This document shows, one piece after another, positions 26,260 to 34,654 of a stretch of 64,000 nucleotides of DNA. Numbering within the stretch: the stretch's first letter is position 1; each line of letters opens with the position of its first letter. Under the pieces are notes generated by a model, which was given only the letters and a program-made list of their open reading frames with translations, did no database searches and had not been told where the DNA came from. The stretch spans positions 1,054,001 through 1,118,000 of the forward strand of contig CP101406.1 in the NCBI GenBank assembly GCA_024758765.1, read 5' to 3'. The position numbers were made by a program, and so were the translations under genes. Source of the DNA: Mycobacterium sp. SVM_VP21. Its GTDB lineage: Bacteria > Actinomycetota > Actinomycetes > Mycobacteriales > Mycobacteriaceae.

Positions 26260-27024
26260 ATGCGGTCTTGGCTGGGCACATTGGCAGCACTGGTGGTCGT
26301 CGGCGGGGCATTGGCGGGACCGGCAGCAGCCGACCCCGAGTCGCATGAACCCGGCGGTTCAGCGAGCCTCGACGGAGGAGAGGCGAAGCTGGGACCGGCG
26401 CATGAACCCGGCGGTTCAGCGAGCCTCGACGGAGGAGAGGCGAAGCTGGGACCGGCGCATGAACCCGGCACGGCGTGGAGCGCCGACCACTTCGGCGTGC
26501 TGGTCGGAACGGCCTCCGCCCCGGTGCAGCTGGAGATCTTCTGCGATCCTCAGTGCTCGGAGTGCGCGAAATTCGAGGCAGCCTCCAGTGACGCCCTGAG
26601 CCGGCACCTGGTCGCCGGCGACGTCGCGGTGACCTACCGGTGGATGACGTTTCTGGATCCCCGCCGCAAAAACGACACCTCGGCGCGCGTCGGCAACGCA
26701 CTGATGGCAGCGGCCGACCCGGCTACCTCGGCCGGTGCCTACCAAGCGTTCGTGACCGACCTGTACCGCAACGGCGGCACACCCAGTGTGGCGGACATCG
26801 CGGCCACCGCTCGCGAAAGCGGACTGCCCGGCCACGTAGTAGACCGGATCGCCGCTGGGCAGCAGGTCGTGGACGCCACGTCGATGAACGCCTTCAACCG
26901 CGTGCAGCTGCTGTCGGCGAACCCGGAGAGCCCCGGCACCCCGACGGTCTATGACCTGACGACCAAGACCGTGGTGGACACCGACGATCCCAGCTGGCTC
27001 GACCGGCTGGTGCCCGAGCGCTAG
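26260..27024 (+). CDS. Secreted DsbA-like thioredoxin-fold protein with repeat-derived insert
   Basis: 254 residues. Signal peptide about 1-25 ([15 protein letters not shown]), a repeat-derived linker (about 29-67), then a thioredoxin-4/DsbA-like domain with [13 protein letters not shown] (CxxC at 99-102, extra Cys at 95), a helical insertion and a cis-Pro-type GTPTVYDL near 225. Probably an extracytoplasmic disulfide oxidoreductase, fitting the nearby cytochrome and quinone genes. Oddity: two exact 19-residue repeats encoded by a 57-base tandem repeat were inserted in frame just after the signal peptide; a partial copy resembles sequence at 33.0 kb. Confidence 0.82.
   Translation: MRSWLGTLAALVVVGGALAGPAAADPESHEPGGSASLDGGEAKLGPAHEPGGSASLDGGEAKLGPAHEPGTAWSADHFGVLVGTASAPVQLEIFCDPQCSECAKFEAASSDALSRHLVAGDVAVTYRWMTFLDPRRKNDTSARVGNALMAAADPATSAGAYQAFVTDLYRNGGTPSVADIAATARESGLPGHVVDRIAAGQQVVDATSMNAFNRVQLLSANPESPGTPTVYDLTTKTVVDTDDPSWLDRLVPER
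26344..26457. repeat. Tandem 57-base repeat, two copies plus partial third
   Basis: Unit starts CATGAACCCGGCGGTTCAGC. Copies at 26344-26400 and 26401-26457 are identical, and a partial third begins at 26458. Because 57 is divisible by three, the reading frame of the DsbA-like gene is kept (19 residues per copy). The core (GGTTCAGCGAGCCTCGACGG onward) also occurs, inverted, at 33003-33050, so this is a dispersed element rather than a gene-specific repeat. Confidence 0.9.
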
Positions 27025-27048
27025 CCGATCGGCGCTCCCCAGCGCTGG

Positions 27049-27246
27049 TTATTCGCAGGCGATTCCATCACCGTCGCGGTCCAGCGCCCTGCGATACCCG
27101 GGCTCGCCCTCGCGAATCGGCGCCGCTCCGGCCTTACGAGCCTCAGTACAGTTCTTGTAGTACGGCTCTGCAGCGGCAACGGGAGTGGTTGCGATACCCA
27201 CCCCGAATGCGAAAATGCCTGCGAGCACCACAGCGCGACGCATCAT
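27049..27246 (-). CDS. Small secreted excalibur-domain protein
   Basis: 65 residues. A signal peptide (about 1-25, ending AAAEP) is followed by an excalibur calcium-binding domain: YYKNCTEARKAGAAPI and the D-x-D-x-DG-x-x-CE end (DRDGDGIACE), with the two conserved Cys. A GAGGAG ribosome binding site precedes ATG-ATG at 27246. Extracellular, role unknown. The longer upstream frame has no support. Confidence 0.87.
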   Translation of the reverse strand: MMRRAVVLAGIFAFGVGIATTPVAAAEPYYKNCTEARKAGAAPIREGEPGYRRALDRDGDGIACE

Positions 27247-27367
27247 TGAATGTCTCCTCACCGTTGAGGGCCGTCGTTTGCCACGAAACGAACGGCATGA
27301 AATCCGCAGCAGCGTAACAAGCGGTTTTGCGCTCTTCAGCAAAAACCAGCATCCGCGTAAATATTGA

Positions 27368-27382
27368 GGGGCTTTCGGCCCC
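27368..27382 (-). terminator. Hairpin downstream of the menD-DUF3592 unit
   Basis: GGGGC-TTTCG-GCCCC hairpin about 20 bases past the DUF3592 stop codon on the minus strand, followed there by TCAATATTT, a moderately T-rich stretch. Likely end of the menD operon. Confidence 0.5.
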
Positions 27383-27401
27383 CGCGGCGGCGAGTGCCGC
27401 T

Positions 27402-27932
27402 TTACGACTGCTTTCGCGCCCACCGTCGTTCGGCGACGTTGCATCCCGCCAACGCTGCGGTCCCGATCAGCCAAGCGATCACCGCCACGGATCCGGCCGG
27501 GATGACCGCCAATACCGCGGTACGGTGCTGGACCCGTACCAGATCCGGATCAGACTTGTCATACTCGACGTAAATCCGCATCCCCGTTGCCAATTCGGAG
27601 GGGTACAGCACGCCGAGCTCAGGGCGGTAGGTGATCCGCTCCGGCGTGACGAATTCGATGGTGGAGCGCCGAAAGCCTGCGTTGAGCACCTCGGCCTCGG
27701 CCACGCCCATGTCGCGCTCGATGGTGATGTCGTTGCGCCACGCCCCGGCCACCAACAACACCGACTGCAATGTCACCAACGACACCAGGATCACCACTGC
27801 GGTGCGCGCCCACCGCAGTAGACGTGCGGCCCCCGTGTTGCGGGGCAGTGCGCCGTTGCCGCGAATCAAGGTGCGCAGCAGCGGCTCCAACGTTCGATAG
27901 GCCCTCGTGGACCGGTAATCGGGCAGTCTCAC
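27402..27932 (-). CDS. DUF3592-type membrane protein (Rv0556-like)
   Basis: 176 residues with two membrane helices (about 45-66 and 135-160) flanking an extracytoplasmic beta-type domain with [31 protein letters not shown], the DUF3592 pattern. The GTG start overlaps the menD stop (GTGA), so it is translationally coupled to menD; the pairing matches M. tuberculosis Rv0555-Rv0556. Function unknown. Confidence 0.85.
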   Translation of the reverse strand: MRLPDYRSTRAYRTLEPLLRTLIRGNGALPRNTGAARLLRWARTAVVILVSLVTLQSVLLVAGAWRNDITIERDMGVAEAEVLNAGFRRSTIEFVTPERITYRPELGVLYPSELATGMRIYVEYDKSDPDLVRVQHRTAVLAVIPAGSVAVIAWLIGTAALAGCNVAERRWARKQS

Positions 27933-29584
27933 AACGCGGCCTTGATCGCGGCATGCAGTGACCGCAGCGATGAGCGGTCGGCTTTGACTTCGAGCACCCG
28001 CACGCCGCCGGCGGGTTCGGCGAGCGCGGCGGCCAGGGTGTCGGCCTCGACCTGGGAGAATTCGACGTGATAGGCGTGGCACAACGCGGCGATGTCGACG
28101 TCATGCGGGGTGCCGAAGATTCGTGACGAGACGTCGGCGAACCGTGGATCTCCTTGCTCCAGCAGCTCGAAAATGCCGCCGCCGTTGTCGTTGGAGACCA
28201 CGATCGTCAGCTCCTGCGGCCTCGGTTCGGTGGGCCCGATCAGCAGACCGGAGCTGTCGTGGACGAATGTCAGATCCCCGATCAGCGCAATAGTGCGGGC
28301 GTCGGGGTTCTGCTGCTCATGCGCCAGGGCGGCACCGATCGCGGTAGACACCGTGCCGTCGATGCCGGCGACCCCGCGGTTGGATCGCACGGTGACGCCT
28401 CGGGCGCTCGTGGCGTTGCCCAGCCCGACCAGTGCGGCGTCGCGTACCGGATTCGAAGCGCCCAGCACCAACTGATCCCCGGGGCGCAGCGCGTCTGCCA
28501 CCGCAGCAGCCACGTGCAGGCCGGTGGTGAGCGGATGCGCCTCCAGCTGCGAGCGCACCGCGGCATTGGCCTGGGCGTTCAGCTCCGCGCAGCGGCGCAG
28601 CCAGGCCGGATCCGGTTCCCCGGAGGTGACGGCCCGGGTGCCGGTGGCCTGCGAGTTACCCGACACGTCGGGCCAGCGTGGCCCAGTGGTCAGCGCATAC
28701 ACCGGCACACTCGGGTCGGCCAGCAGCGTCGACACCGGACGATGCAGGGTGGGCCGGCCGGCCATGATCACCTGCTGCGGGCGCAGCAGCGGCAGCGCCA
28801 GCGGGTGCAGCGGATTCTCCGGTACCGGGGCGGTCGGTTCGGCAACGGTGGGAAGCGCCGCCAGGTTCGGGTGCAGGCCCGCACCGTGCCCCGCGATCAC
28901 CACGGTGTCCGGAGACAGATCGATGTCCAGCGGCTGGTCGAAGCTGACCGGCGGGGTCAAAGTCCAGGGACGCCCGTGCGGCCGGCCCGGCGGCTCCCGT
29001 GGCCCGTCTGTTCTGGGGTCGGGTACCAGCGGCTCACGCAGCGGGATGTCGAACTGCACCGGACCAGCATTCGCGGTCCGAGATCCAGTGGCGGCGACCA
29101 ACACTCGACACACCGCCGAACGCCAGGTGGCGTTGAGGGCATCCATCCGCTCCGGGGCGTCCTCGGCCAGCCCCAGGCTGATGGCGGCGCGCACCTGGGT
29201 GCCGAAGTAGCCGAGTTGCTCCATGGTCTGGTTGGCACCGGTACCTAACAGCTCGTAGGGACGGTTGGCGCTCAGCACGATCAGCGGCACCCGCGCGTAG
29301 TTGGCTTCGACCACCGCCGGCCCCAGGTTGGCAACCGCGGTGCCCGAGGTCATCGCCACACAGACTGGGGCACCGGCGCTCACCGCCAGCCCGATAGCCA
29401 GGTATCCCGCGGTGCGTTCGTCGATGCGCACATGCAGCCGCAGCCGGCCGGCCCGATCGGCGTCGTGCAGCGCGAAGGCCAGCGGCGCATTGCGCGATCC
29501 CGGGCACAGCACCACGTCACGGACTCCGCCGCGGATCAGCTCGTCGACGACGATGCGGGCCTGTGCCGTCGAGGGGTTGGTCAT
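27929..29584 (-). CDS. menD: SEPHCHC synthase (MenD)
   Basis: 551 residues, ThDP-dependent; joins isochorismate with 2-oxoglutarate-derived succinic semialdehyde in menaquinone synthesis. The N-terminal domain has [16 protein letters not shown] (about 25), [15 protein letters not shown] (Glu activating ThDP) and [11 protein letters not shown]. The C-terminal ThDP motif is [16 protein letters not shown] through [13 protein letters not shown] (about 440-470). The ATG at 29584 gives the standard N-terminus [19 protein letters not shown]. Ten bases after the bpoC-like gene, so part of the same operon. Confidence 0.96.
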   Translation of the reverse strand: MTNPSTAQARIVVDELIRGGVRDVVLCPGSRNAPLAFALHDADRAGRLRLHVRIDERTAGYLAIGLAVSAGAPVCVAMTSGTAVANLGPAVVEANYARVPLIVLSANRPYELLGTGANQTMEQLGYFGTQVRAAISLGLAEDAPERMDALNATWRSAVCRVLVAATGSRTANAGPVQFDIPLREPLVPDPRTDGPREPPGRPHGRPWTLTPPVSFDQPLDIDLSPDTVVIAGHGAGLHPNLAALPTVAEPTAPVPENPLHPLALPLLRPQQVIMAGRPTLHRPVSTLLADPSVPVYALTTGPRWPDVSGNSQATGTRAVTSGEPDPAWLRRCAELNAQANAAVRSQLEAHPLTTGLHVAAAVADALRPGDQLVLGASNPVRDAALVGLGNATSARGVTVRSNRGVAGIDGTVSTAIGAALAHEQQNPDARTIALIGDLTFVHDSSGLLIGPTEPRPQELTIVVSNDNGGGIFELLEQGDPRFADVSSRIFGTPHDVDIAALCHAYHVEFSQVEADTLAAALAEPAGGVRVLEVKADRSSLRSLHAAIKAAL

Positions 29585-29594
29585 TGGTACCAGG

Positions 29595-30425
29595 CTAGTC
29601 GTGCGCTGCAGGCATCGGCGCCCACCGGAAGGGCTTGCCGTCGACCTCGGCGAGGAACTCCAGGGCCGCCTTGTTGACCTGGTCGGGTTTCTCGATGAAA
29701 CCGAGGTGCCCGGCGTCCGGGATCTCCAGGTAACGCGCGCCCGGGATCGCGTCGGCAACCTCGCGGCTCAGCTGCGCCGGGGTCACGACGTCGTCGCCGA
29801 AACCGATCACCAGCACCGGCTGGGTGATGTGGGCGTAGGCGGGCAGCCGGTTGGTCAACGGCGCCACGTCCAGCTGGCAGCGCAGCCCCGGGGTGCTTTT
29901 GACCGGCCACATGGTGAACATCGCGATCCAGTCCTTGATCGCGGCATCATCGCTGAGAGTCTTGGGCGAAAAGCTCTCCAGCAGACGCACTTTGGCTTCG
30001 TACTCGGCGGGAAGTTCGACGCCGGACTCGGCGAGCTTCGCCTCGGCCTGATAAAAGAACTCCCGGGCGCGGTCGTGGCGACCACGGGTAGCCATCAAGA
30101 CAGCGGATTTCACCAATTCGGGCCGGGCCAGCATCAATTCCTGAGCGATGAACGAGCCCATCGATACCGCCACGATGCGAACCGGGCCGATGTTCAGCGA
30201 TTCGATGAGCGCCGCAGTGTCGGCAACCATGGTTTCGGTGGTGAATCCCGAGGCGTTCTCGGTAGCACCGATGCCGCGGTTGTCGAAGGTGATCGGGCGG
30301 TATCTGGCGAGCTGGAATTCGCGCACCTGGTGCAGGTGCCAGCCGCGACCGGCGCCGCCACGCCCGGCGATGAACAGAACCGGCTCCCCATCCTGATTAC
30401 GGTCGTCGTAGGCGAGGTTGGTCAC
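29595..30425 (-). CDS. bpoC: Alpha/beta hydrolase, BpoC-like
   Basis: 276 residues. Alpha/beta hydrolase fold with oxyanion region [13 protein letters not shown], nucleophile elbow VSMGSF (Ser about 89), acid in GFGDDVVTP and His in [12 protein letters not shown]. tuberculosis Rv0554 at this place is annotated as a peroxidase (BpoC) but is a serine hydrolase by fold; a MenH-like role has been considered because of the men context. GTG start. Immediately upstream of menD in the same direction. Confidence 0.88.
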   Translation of the reverse strand: MTNLAYDDRNQDGEPVLFIAGRGGAGRGWHLHQVREFQLARYRPITFDNRGIGATENASGFTTETMVADTAALIESLNIGPVRIVAVSMGSFIAQELMLARPELVKSAVLMATRGRHDRAREFFYQAEAKLAESGVELPAEYEAKVRLLESFSPKTLSDDAAIKDWIAMFTMWPVKSTPGLRCQLDVAPLTNRLPAYAHITQPVLVIGFGDDVVTPAQLSREVADAIPGARYLEIPDAGHLGFIEKPDQVNKAALEFLAEVDGKPFRWAPMPAAHD

Positions 30426-30496
30426 CAGAGTGAAGGTACGCGACCCGTCGACGCTTTATGGTGTCAGGATCGCAACTGCGCAGCTGGGGGACGGTG

Positions 30497-31186
30497 ATGC
30501 GGATACCGAGCGTCAGGTTGGCCTGCACGCTGGTGCTGGCCGCCGCCGTCCTGGCCGATTGCGCCCGCGTGACCGGCGGCGTGGCGGTGCCCGCCGATCA
30601 GGACGGGCCCCGCCCGGTGACAGCTGCGATGCTGCCGGAACTGTTGCTGAAGGCGACCACCATCAGCGACATCATGGGCGCGCGCGGTATGCGTATCAAA
30701 GACTCCCGGACGCGGATGTTCGATTCGGGCCGCCAGTTTCCCGACCGCGACTGCCTGGCGGCGTGGATGCCCGTCGAGAAGTCGGTGTATACCGAGGCGG
30801 AATGGACCGCGACCCTCACCCAAACCCTCAGCGAGAGCGCACAAGACCACTTCGTAATTCAAGCCGCGACGGTGTTCGCCAGCCGCGATGCGGCACGGAG
30901 CTTCTTCGACGCCACCGCCCGCGGTTGGAACTCCTGCGGCGAGCGGACATTCGCGACGGCCAAGGAGGGCTACCCCGGCACATCCTGGACATTCGACACG
31001 GTCGCCGACGTCGACTCCACGGTGTGGATGACCCAGCATCAGGACGACAGCGCGGGCTGGTCGTGTCAACGGGCCCTGCGGGTGACCAACAACGTCGCCA
31101 TCGACGTGCTGGCGTGCAAGCTCTATGTCAGCGACGAAGCCGTCACGATCGCCAACGGGATCGACGCGCGCCTGCCCAGCGTGTGA
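30497..31186 (+). CDS. PknH-like extracellular sensor-domain lipoprotein
   Basis: 229 residues from ATG 30497. Signal sequence (about 5-21) ending LADC-A; Cys22 would be lipidated, although Asp before the Cys is atypical of lipoboxes. The remaining sequence matches the mycobacterial PknH-type sensor domain: ATTISDIMG, conserved Cys in PDRDCLAAWMP, ARGWNSCGERTF, DDSAGWSCQRALRVTNNVAIDVLAC, and a C-terminal IANGIDARLPSV. Envelope protein of unknown ligand. Convergent with menC, four bases apart. Confidence 0.85.
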   Translation: MRIPSVRLACTLVLAAAVLADCARVTGGVAVPADQDGPRPVTAAMLPELLLKATTISDIMGARGMRIKDSRTRMFDSGRQFPDRDCLAAWMPVEKSVYTEAEWTATLTQTLSESAQDHFVIQAATVFASRDAARSFFDATARGWNSCGERTFATAKEGYPGTSWTFDTVADVDSTVWMTQHQDDSAGWSCQRALRVTNNVAIDVLACKLYVSDEAVTIANGIDARLPSV

Positions 31187-31190
31187 GGGT

Positions 31191-32144
31191 TTACTGGGGC
31201 AACAGTTGATGGCAGGCCCGGACCCGGTCGATCCACCACTGGCGCCGCTGTGGCGAAGCGGCCAGGGCGTGCAACCGCGCGGGGTCCGGGGTGACGCGCT
31301 GTACGGCCAGGTAGCCGTCCTTTTGCGCCGGTGTCTCGGCGATATCGTCGACGAACAGCGATCCAGTGCCCAGCCCGCAGGCGTGCTGCAGATCCGGCAG
31401 CGCGGCCGCTGCACGCAGGCCGGTCGCGATACCGACCGCCGAGTCGATCGCGCTGGAGACCACCACCGGGATGCCGATCTGCTCAGCGATCTTCAGCAAC
31501 GCCGAAATACCGCCCAGCGGTGCGACTTTCAGTACTGCGATATCGGCAGCTCCGGCTTTCATAACAGCCAGGGGGTCGGAGGCTTTGCGTATGCTCTCAT
31601 CGGCGGCCACCGGCGTGTCAATGCGAGCGCGCAGCTCCGCGAGTTCGGCGACGGTGGCGCAGGGTTGTTCGAGATATTCCAGTGCGCCCAATGCCTTTTC
31701 CGCCTCGACCGCCTGATCGAGGGTCCAACCGCCATTGGCATCGACCCGCACGATAGGGATGAGCGCGCGGACGGCTTCGACGCGGGCGACGTCGTCGGCC
31801 AGGGTCTGCCCGGGCTCGGCGACTTTGACCTTGGCCGTGCGGGCGCCCGGGAACCGCGCCAGCACCTCGGGCACCCGCTCGGCGGCGACGGCAGGCACGG
31901 TCGCGTTGATCGGGATCCGGTCGCGGAGGGGTTGCGGCAGTTGGCGATAGGCGCTCTCGAGTGCGGCAGCCAGCCAGTGCGCCGCCTCGGGCGGTCCGTA
32001 TTCCGCGAAGGCGCCGAACTCTCCCCAGCCTGCCGGGCCGTCGATCAGGGCCAGCTCGCGCACGGTGATGCCACGGAACTTGACGCGCATCGGCAGCGCC
32101 ACCACGTGTAAGCGGTCAAGGATGTCTTCTAGGGGTGGCGGCAT
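31191..32144 (-). CDS. menC: o-Succinylbenzoate synthase (MenC)
   Basis: 317 residues, enolase superfamily; dehydrates SHCHC to o-succinylbenzoate. Visible are the catalytic Lys pair in ARTAKVKVA (about 105), metal ligands in VRVDANGGW (about 135) and EQPC, ADES, then the second Lys block DIAVLKVAPLGG, and GLGTGSLFVDD. Its ATG overlaps the end of the amidohydrolase-2 gene by 16 bases, so expression is coupled. Corresponds to Rv0553. Confidence 0.95.
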   Translation of the reverse strand: MPPPLEDILDRLHVVALPMRVKFRGITVRELALIDGPAGWGEFGAFAEYGPPEAAHWLAAALESAYRQLPQPLRDRIPINATVPAVAAERVPEVLARFPGARTAKVKVAEPGQTLADDVARVEAVRALIPIVRVDANGGWTLDQAVEAEKALGALEYLEQPCATVAELAELRARIDTPVAADESIRKASDPLAVMKAGAADIAVLKVAPLGGISALLKIAEQIGIPVVVSSAIDSAVGIATGLRAAAALPDLQHACGLGTGSLFVDDIAETPAQKDGYLAVQRVTPDPARLHALAASPQRRQWWIDRVRACHQLLPQ

Positions 32145-32971
32145 GCGTCCTCACCCCTCAGCTTGAACACCCGCTCGGCATTCCCGTGCAGATAATCCGC
32201 GCGCGCCTGATCATCGAGCCCAAGATCGTCGAGACCATCGAGCGCATGACTATGCATGATCATCGGATAATTAGTGCCGAACAACACCTTTCGTTGCCCG
32301 GTACGGGTTCGCATGAACCGGATCAGCTCATCCGGGAGCCGCTTGGTGGTGTAGGCCGAGGTGTCGATGAAGACGTTCTCATGCTTGCGGGCTACCGCGA
32401 CCATCTCCTCGGTCCACGGATAGCCGACGTGTCCGCACACGATGGTCAGTTCGGGAAAGTCCAGTGCCACTTGGTCGATGTAGGGAATCGGGCGGCCGGT
32501 TTCCGACGGTCGCAACGGGCCGGTATGCCCGACCTGGGTGCAGAACGGCACGCCGAGTTCCACGCATTCGACAAACAGTGGGTAGTAACGCCGATCGGTG
32601 GGAGGCGCGTTCCACAACCAGGGCACCACACGCAGGCCGACGAAACCGTCGTCGCGGACCCGGCGGCGCAGTTCGCGGACGGCCTCCATCGGGCGATCCA
32701 GGTCGACGGTGGCCAGTCCCGCGAACCGACTCGGGTGCGCCCGAACCCAGCCGGCGACTTCATCATTGGAGACCAGGTCCATGCCGTTGGGTCCGCGCCA
32801 GGCACTGAGCAGCCCGAAATCCACGCCTGCCGCATCCATCGCCGACACGGTGGCTTCGATCGGGATCTCCTCGTCGGGCATCGCGCCGCCGGTCCAGCGT
32901 CGCAGCGACGCCAGCATCTCGTGGTCGAGGAACCGCCGGGTCGGGTGCTGCATCCACACATCGATGGTCAT
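32129..32971 (-). CDS. Amidohydrolase-2 family metal-dependent hydrolase
   Basis: 280 residues from the ATG at 32971. TIM-barrel amidohydrolase-2 (decarboxylase/hydrolase type) with DVWMQHPTRRF at the start, GLRVVPWLWN, CTQVGHTGPLRPSE (His ligand), TIVCGHVGYPW (His) and KVLFGTNYPM (acid position, reading G-T-N rather than the usual G-S-D/T-D). The usual first HxH motif is not evident, so metal binding may be altered. The upstream in-frame extension to 33046 is only the dispersed repeat. Overlaps menC by 16 bases and probably shares its transcript. Confidence 0.85.
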   Translation of the reverse strand: MTIDVWMQHPTRRFLDHEMLASLRRWTGGAMPDEEIPIEATVSAMDAAGVDFGLLSAWRGPNGMDLVSNDEVAGWVRAHPSRFAGLATVDLDRPMEAVRELRRRVRDDGFVGLRVVPWLWNAPPTDRRYYPLFVECVELGVPFCTQVGHTGPLRPSETGRPIPYIDQVALDFPELTIVCGHVGYPWTEEMVAVARKHENVFIDTSAYTTKRLPDELIRFMRTRTGQRKVLFGTNYPMIMHSHALDGLDDLGLDDQARADYLHGNAERVFKLRGEDACRHP

Positions 32972-33002
32972 CGTCTCCACCGTAGACAGCTCGGTCAAGC
33001 GG

Positions 33003-33050
33003 CGGTCCCAGCTTCGCCTCTCCTCCGTCGAGCCTCGCTGAACCACCGGG
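33003..33050 (-). repeat. Inverted copy of the dispersed 57-base repeat
   Basis: Reverse complement of the repeat in the DsbA-like gene, matching over about 48 bases with few changes (read on the minus strand: GGTGGTTCAGCGAGGCTCGA onward to GCTGGGACCG). It fills the space between the TetR stop codon at 33051 and the amidohydrolase gene, so this copy is intergenic. Confidence 0.85.
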
Positions 33051-33599
33051 TCAGCCAGCGGCTGCTACTCCGGCAACCAGCAGATCCAGCAGACGCCCGG
33101 TCTGCTCGGGTGAGCCGCTGGTCAAAAAGATCCCGATCAGGCTCGACACGACATCGTCGGCGCGCACATCAGCGCGCAGACTGCCGTCGGCGGCACCGGC
33201 CCGCAGCAGCAGATCGACCGCTCCGACGATGCGCTCGCGGGTCTCGTTGGGCTCCATCGCGCCGGACTCGACGATGGCACGCAACGACTCGGCCATCCCC
33301 CGCTTGGCCGCCACGAAGCCGGCGTAGCGGTCCATCCAGCGCCGCAGCGCCACCCTCGGTGGGTGGCGGGTGACGAGCTGTTCAGCGACAGCCGCGACGT
33401 CGCCCAGTTCAGCGCGATAGACGGCCTCGACTAGTGCCTCGCGATTGGGAAAGTGCCTGTAGAGCGTGCCGATGCCGACTCCGGCGTCACGGGCGATCGA
33501 TTCCAGCGGAACCGGGCTCCCGTCGGAGCCGCCGAACGCGGCGGCGGCGGCCGCCAACAGCCGCTCTCGGTTGCGGCGGGCATCGGATCTCCCAACCAA
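33051..33599 (-). CDS. TetR family transcriptional regulator
   Basis: 182 residues. DNA-binding helix-turn-helix in SPVPLESIARDAGVGIGTLYRHFPNREALVEAVY (about 28-62), a compact C-terminal domain with VESGAMEPNETRERIVGAVDLLLRAG. The only usable start is TTG at 33599, directly beside the first of two palindromic operators. It is divergent from an aldo/keto reductase gene 80 bases away, which it most likely represses along with itself. Its stop codon directly abuts the dispersed repeat. Confidence 0.9.
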   Translation of the reverse strand: MVGRSDARRNRERLLAAAAAAFGGSDGSPVPLESIARDAGVGIGTLYRHFPNREALVEAVYRAELGDVAAVAEQLVTRHPPRVALRRWMDRYAGFVAAKRGMAESLRAIVESGAMEPNETRERIVGAVDLLLRAGAADGSLRADVRADDVVSSLIGIFLTSGSPEQTGRLLDLLVAGVAAAG

Positions 33600-33600
33600 A

Positions 33601-33650
33601 GCGGAGGAACCTCCGTTTCTGTTACGCTGCCTATGCGGAGGGCCCTCCGT
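33601..33650. promoter_or_regulatory. Paired TetR operators upstream of aldo/keto reductase
   Basis: Two 16-base sites GCGGAGG-NN-CCTCCGT: GCGGAGGAACCTCCGT at 33601-33616 and GCGGAGGGCCCTCCGT at 33635-33650, centres 34 bases apart. They differ only in the two central bases. They fill the divergent promoter region between the regulator and the reductase gene; the interval contains CTATGC-type sequence that could be a -10 element. Confidence 0.75.
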
Positions 33651-33679
33651 ATCTGTACCAGTGTCTCACGAGGAGCACC

Positions 33680-34627
33680 ATGACCGACCAACTCCAGCCC
33701 GGCGGCCTCGGCCGCATCGGCACACCGGCCGTGGCCCGTGTCGGCTACGGCGCCATGCAGCTCGACGCAAAAGTCTCCACCGACGACGCCATCGCGGTCC
33801 TACGCCGCGCAGTCGAGTTGGGCGTCAACCACATCGACACCGCGTCCTTCTACGCCGGCGGCGAGGTCAACCACCGCATCCGCACGGCACTGGCGCCTTA
33901 CCGCGACGAGTTGGTCATCGTCAGCAAGGTCGGTGCCGCCTACACCGGCGTCGGCCCGGTGCCGCTGACCGCCGCCCAGAAGCCCGCCGAACTGCGGGCC
34001 GCTGTCGAGAACGACCTGCGCCAACTGGGCCTGGACACCGTGCCGGTGGTCAACCTGCGGCGTTACGACCTCGGCCCCGCCCCGGCTCCCGAGGGTGATC
34101 AGAACGTCGACCTCGACGACCAGCTCGCCGAGATGATCGCGTTGCGCGACGAGGGCAAGATCGCCGCGATCGGGATCAGCAGCGTGGGGCTGGAAGTTCT
34201 GCAGCGGGCACTGCCGGCCGGGATCGTCTGCGTGCAGAACGCCTACAGCTTGCTCGACCGCACTCAGGAAGACACGCTCGACTTCTGCGCCGACGAAGGC
34301 ATCGCCTGGGTCCCGTACTTCCCGCTCGGCTCGGCGTTCCCCGGCTTCCCCAAGGTCACCGACCACCCCGTCGTCCGCGAGATCGCCGACGAAACCGGTG
34401 CCAGCCCGGCCCAGATCGGGCTGGCCTGGCTCTTGACCACCTCGGCCAACACGCTGCTGATTCCCGGCACCGGATCGATCGCGCATCTGGAAGAGAACAT
34501 GCAGGTGGCCGACATCGTGCTCAGTGACGACGCCGTCGCCCGACTGGACGCGATCACCGCCCCCGGGCAGGGCCCGGACTACGCCGCGAGCCTGCGCGAA
34601 GCGTTCCGGCAAGCTCCGGCAACCTGA
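33680..34627 (+). CDS. Aldo/keto reductase
   Basis: 315 residues, AKR TIM barrel. VGYGAMQL near the start, HIDTASFYAGGEVNHRI (catalytic Asp and Tyr region, about 55-70), IVSKVG (catalytic Lys), and the C-terminal cofactor segment LLIPGTGSIAHLEENMQVADIVLS. The usual catalytic His region reads VVNLRRYDLG here. NADPH-dependent carbonyl reduction of unknown substrate. ATG 33680 follows a GAGGAG ribosome binding site. Presumed target of the divergent TetR. Confidence 0.92.
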   Translation: MTDQLQPGGLGRIGTPAVARVGYGAMQLDAKVSTDDAIAVLRRAVELGVNHIDTASFYAGGEVNHRIRTALAPYRDELVIVSKVGAAYTGVGPVPLTAAQKPAELRAAVENDLRQLGLDTVPVVNLRRYDLGPAPAPEGDQNVDLDDQLAEMIALRDEGKIAAIGISSVGLEVLQRALPAGIVCVQNAYSLLDRTQEDTLDFCADEGIAWVPYFPLGSAFPGFPKVTDHPVVREIADETGASPAQIGLAWLLTTSANTLLIPGTGSIAHLEENMQVADIVLSDDAVARLDAITAPGQGPDYAASLREAFRQAPAT

Positions 34628-34654
34628 CGAGCCCGCCCCGGTACGGTCGCAGGC

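Noticed and set aside
32972..33046. N-terminal extension of the amidohydrolase-2 protein
   Set aside because: The added residues come from the dispersed repeat copy; the family N-terminus begins at ATG 32971.
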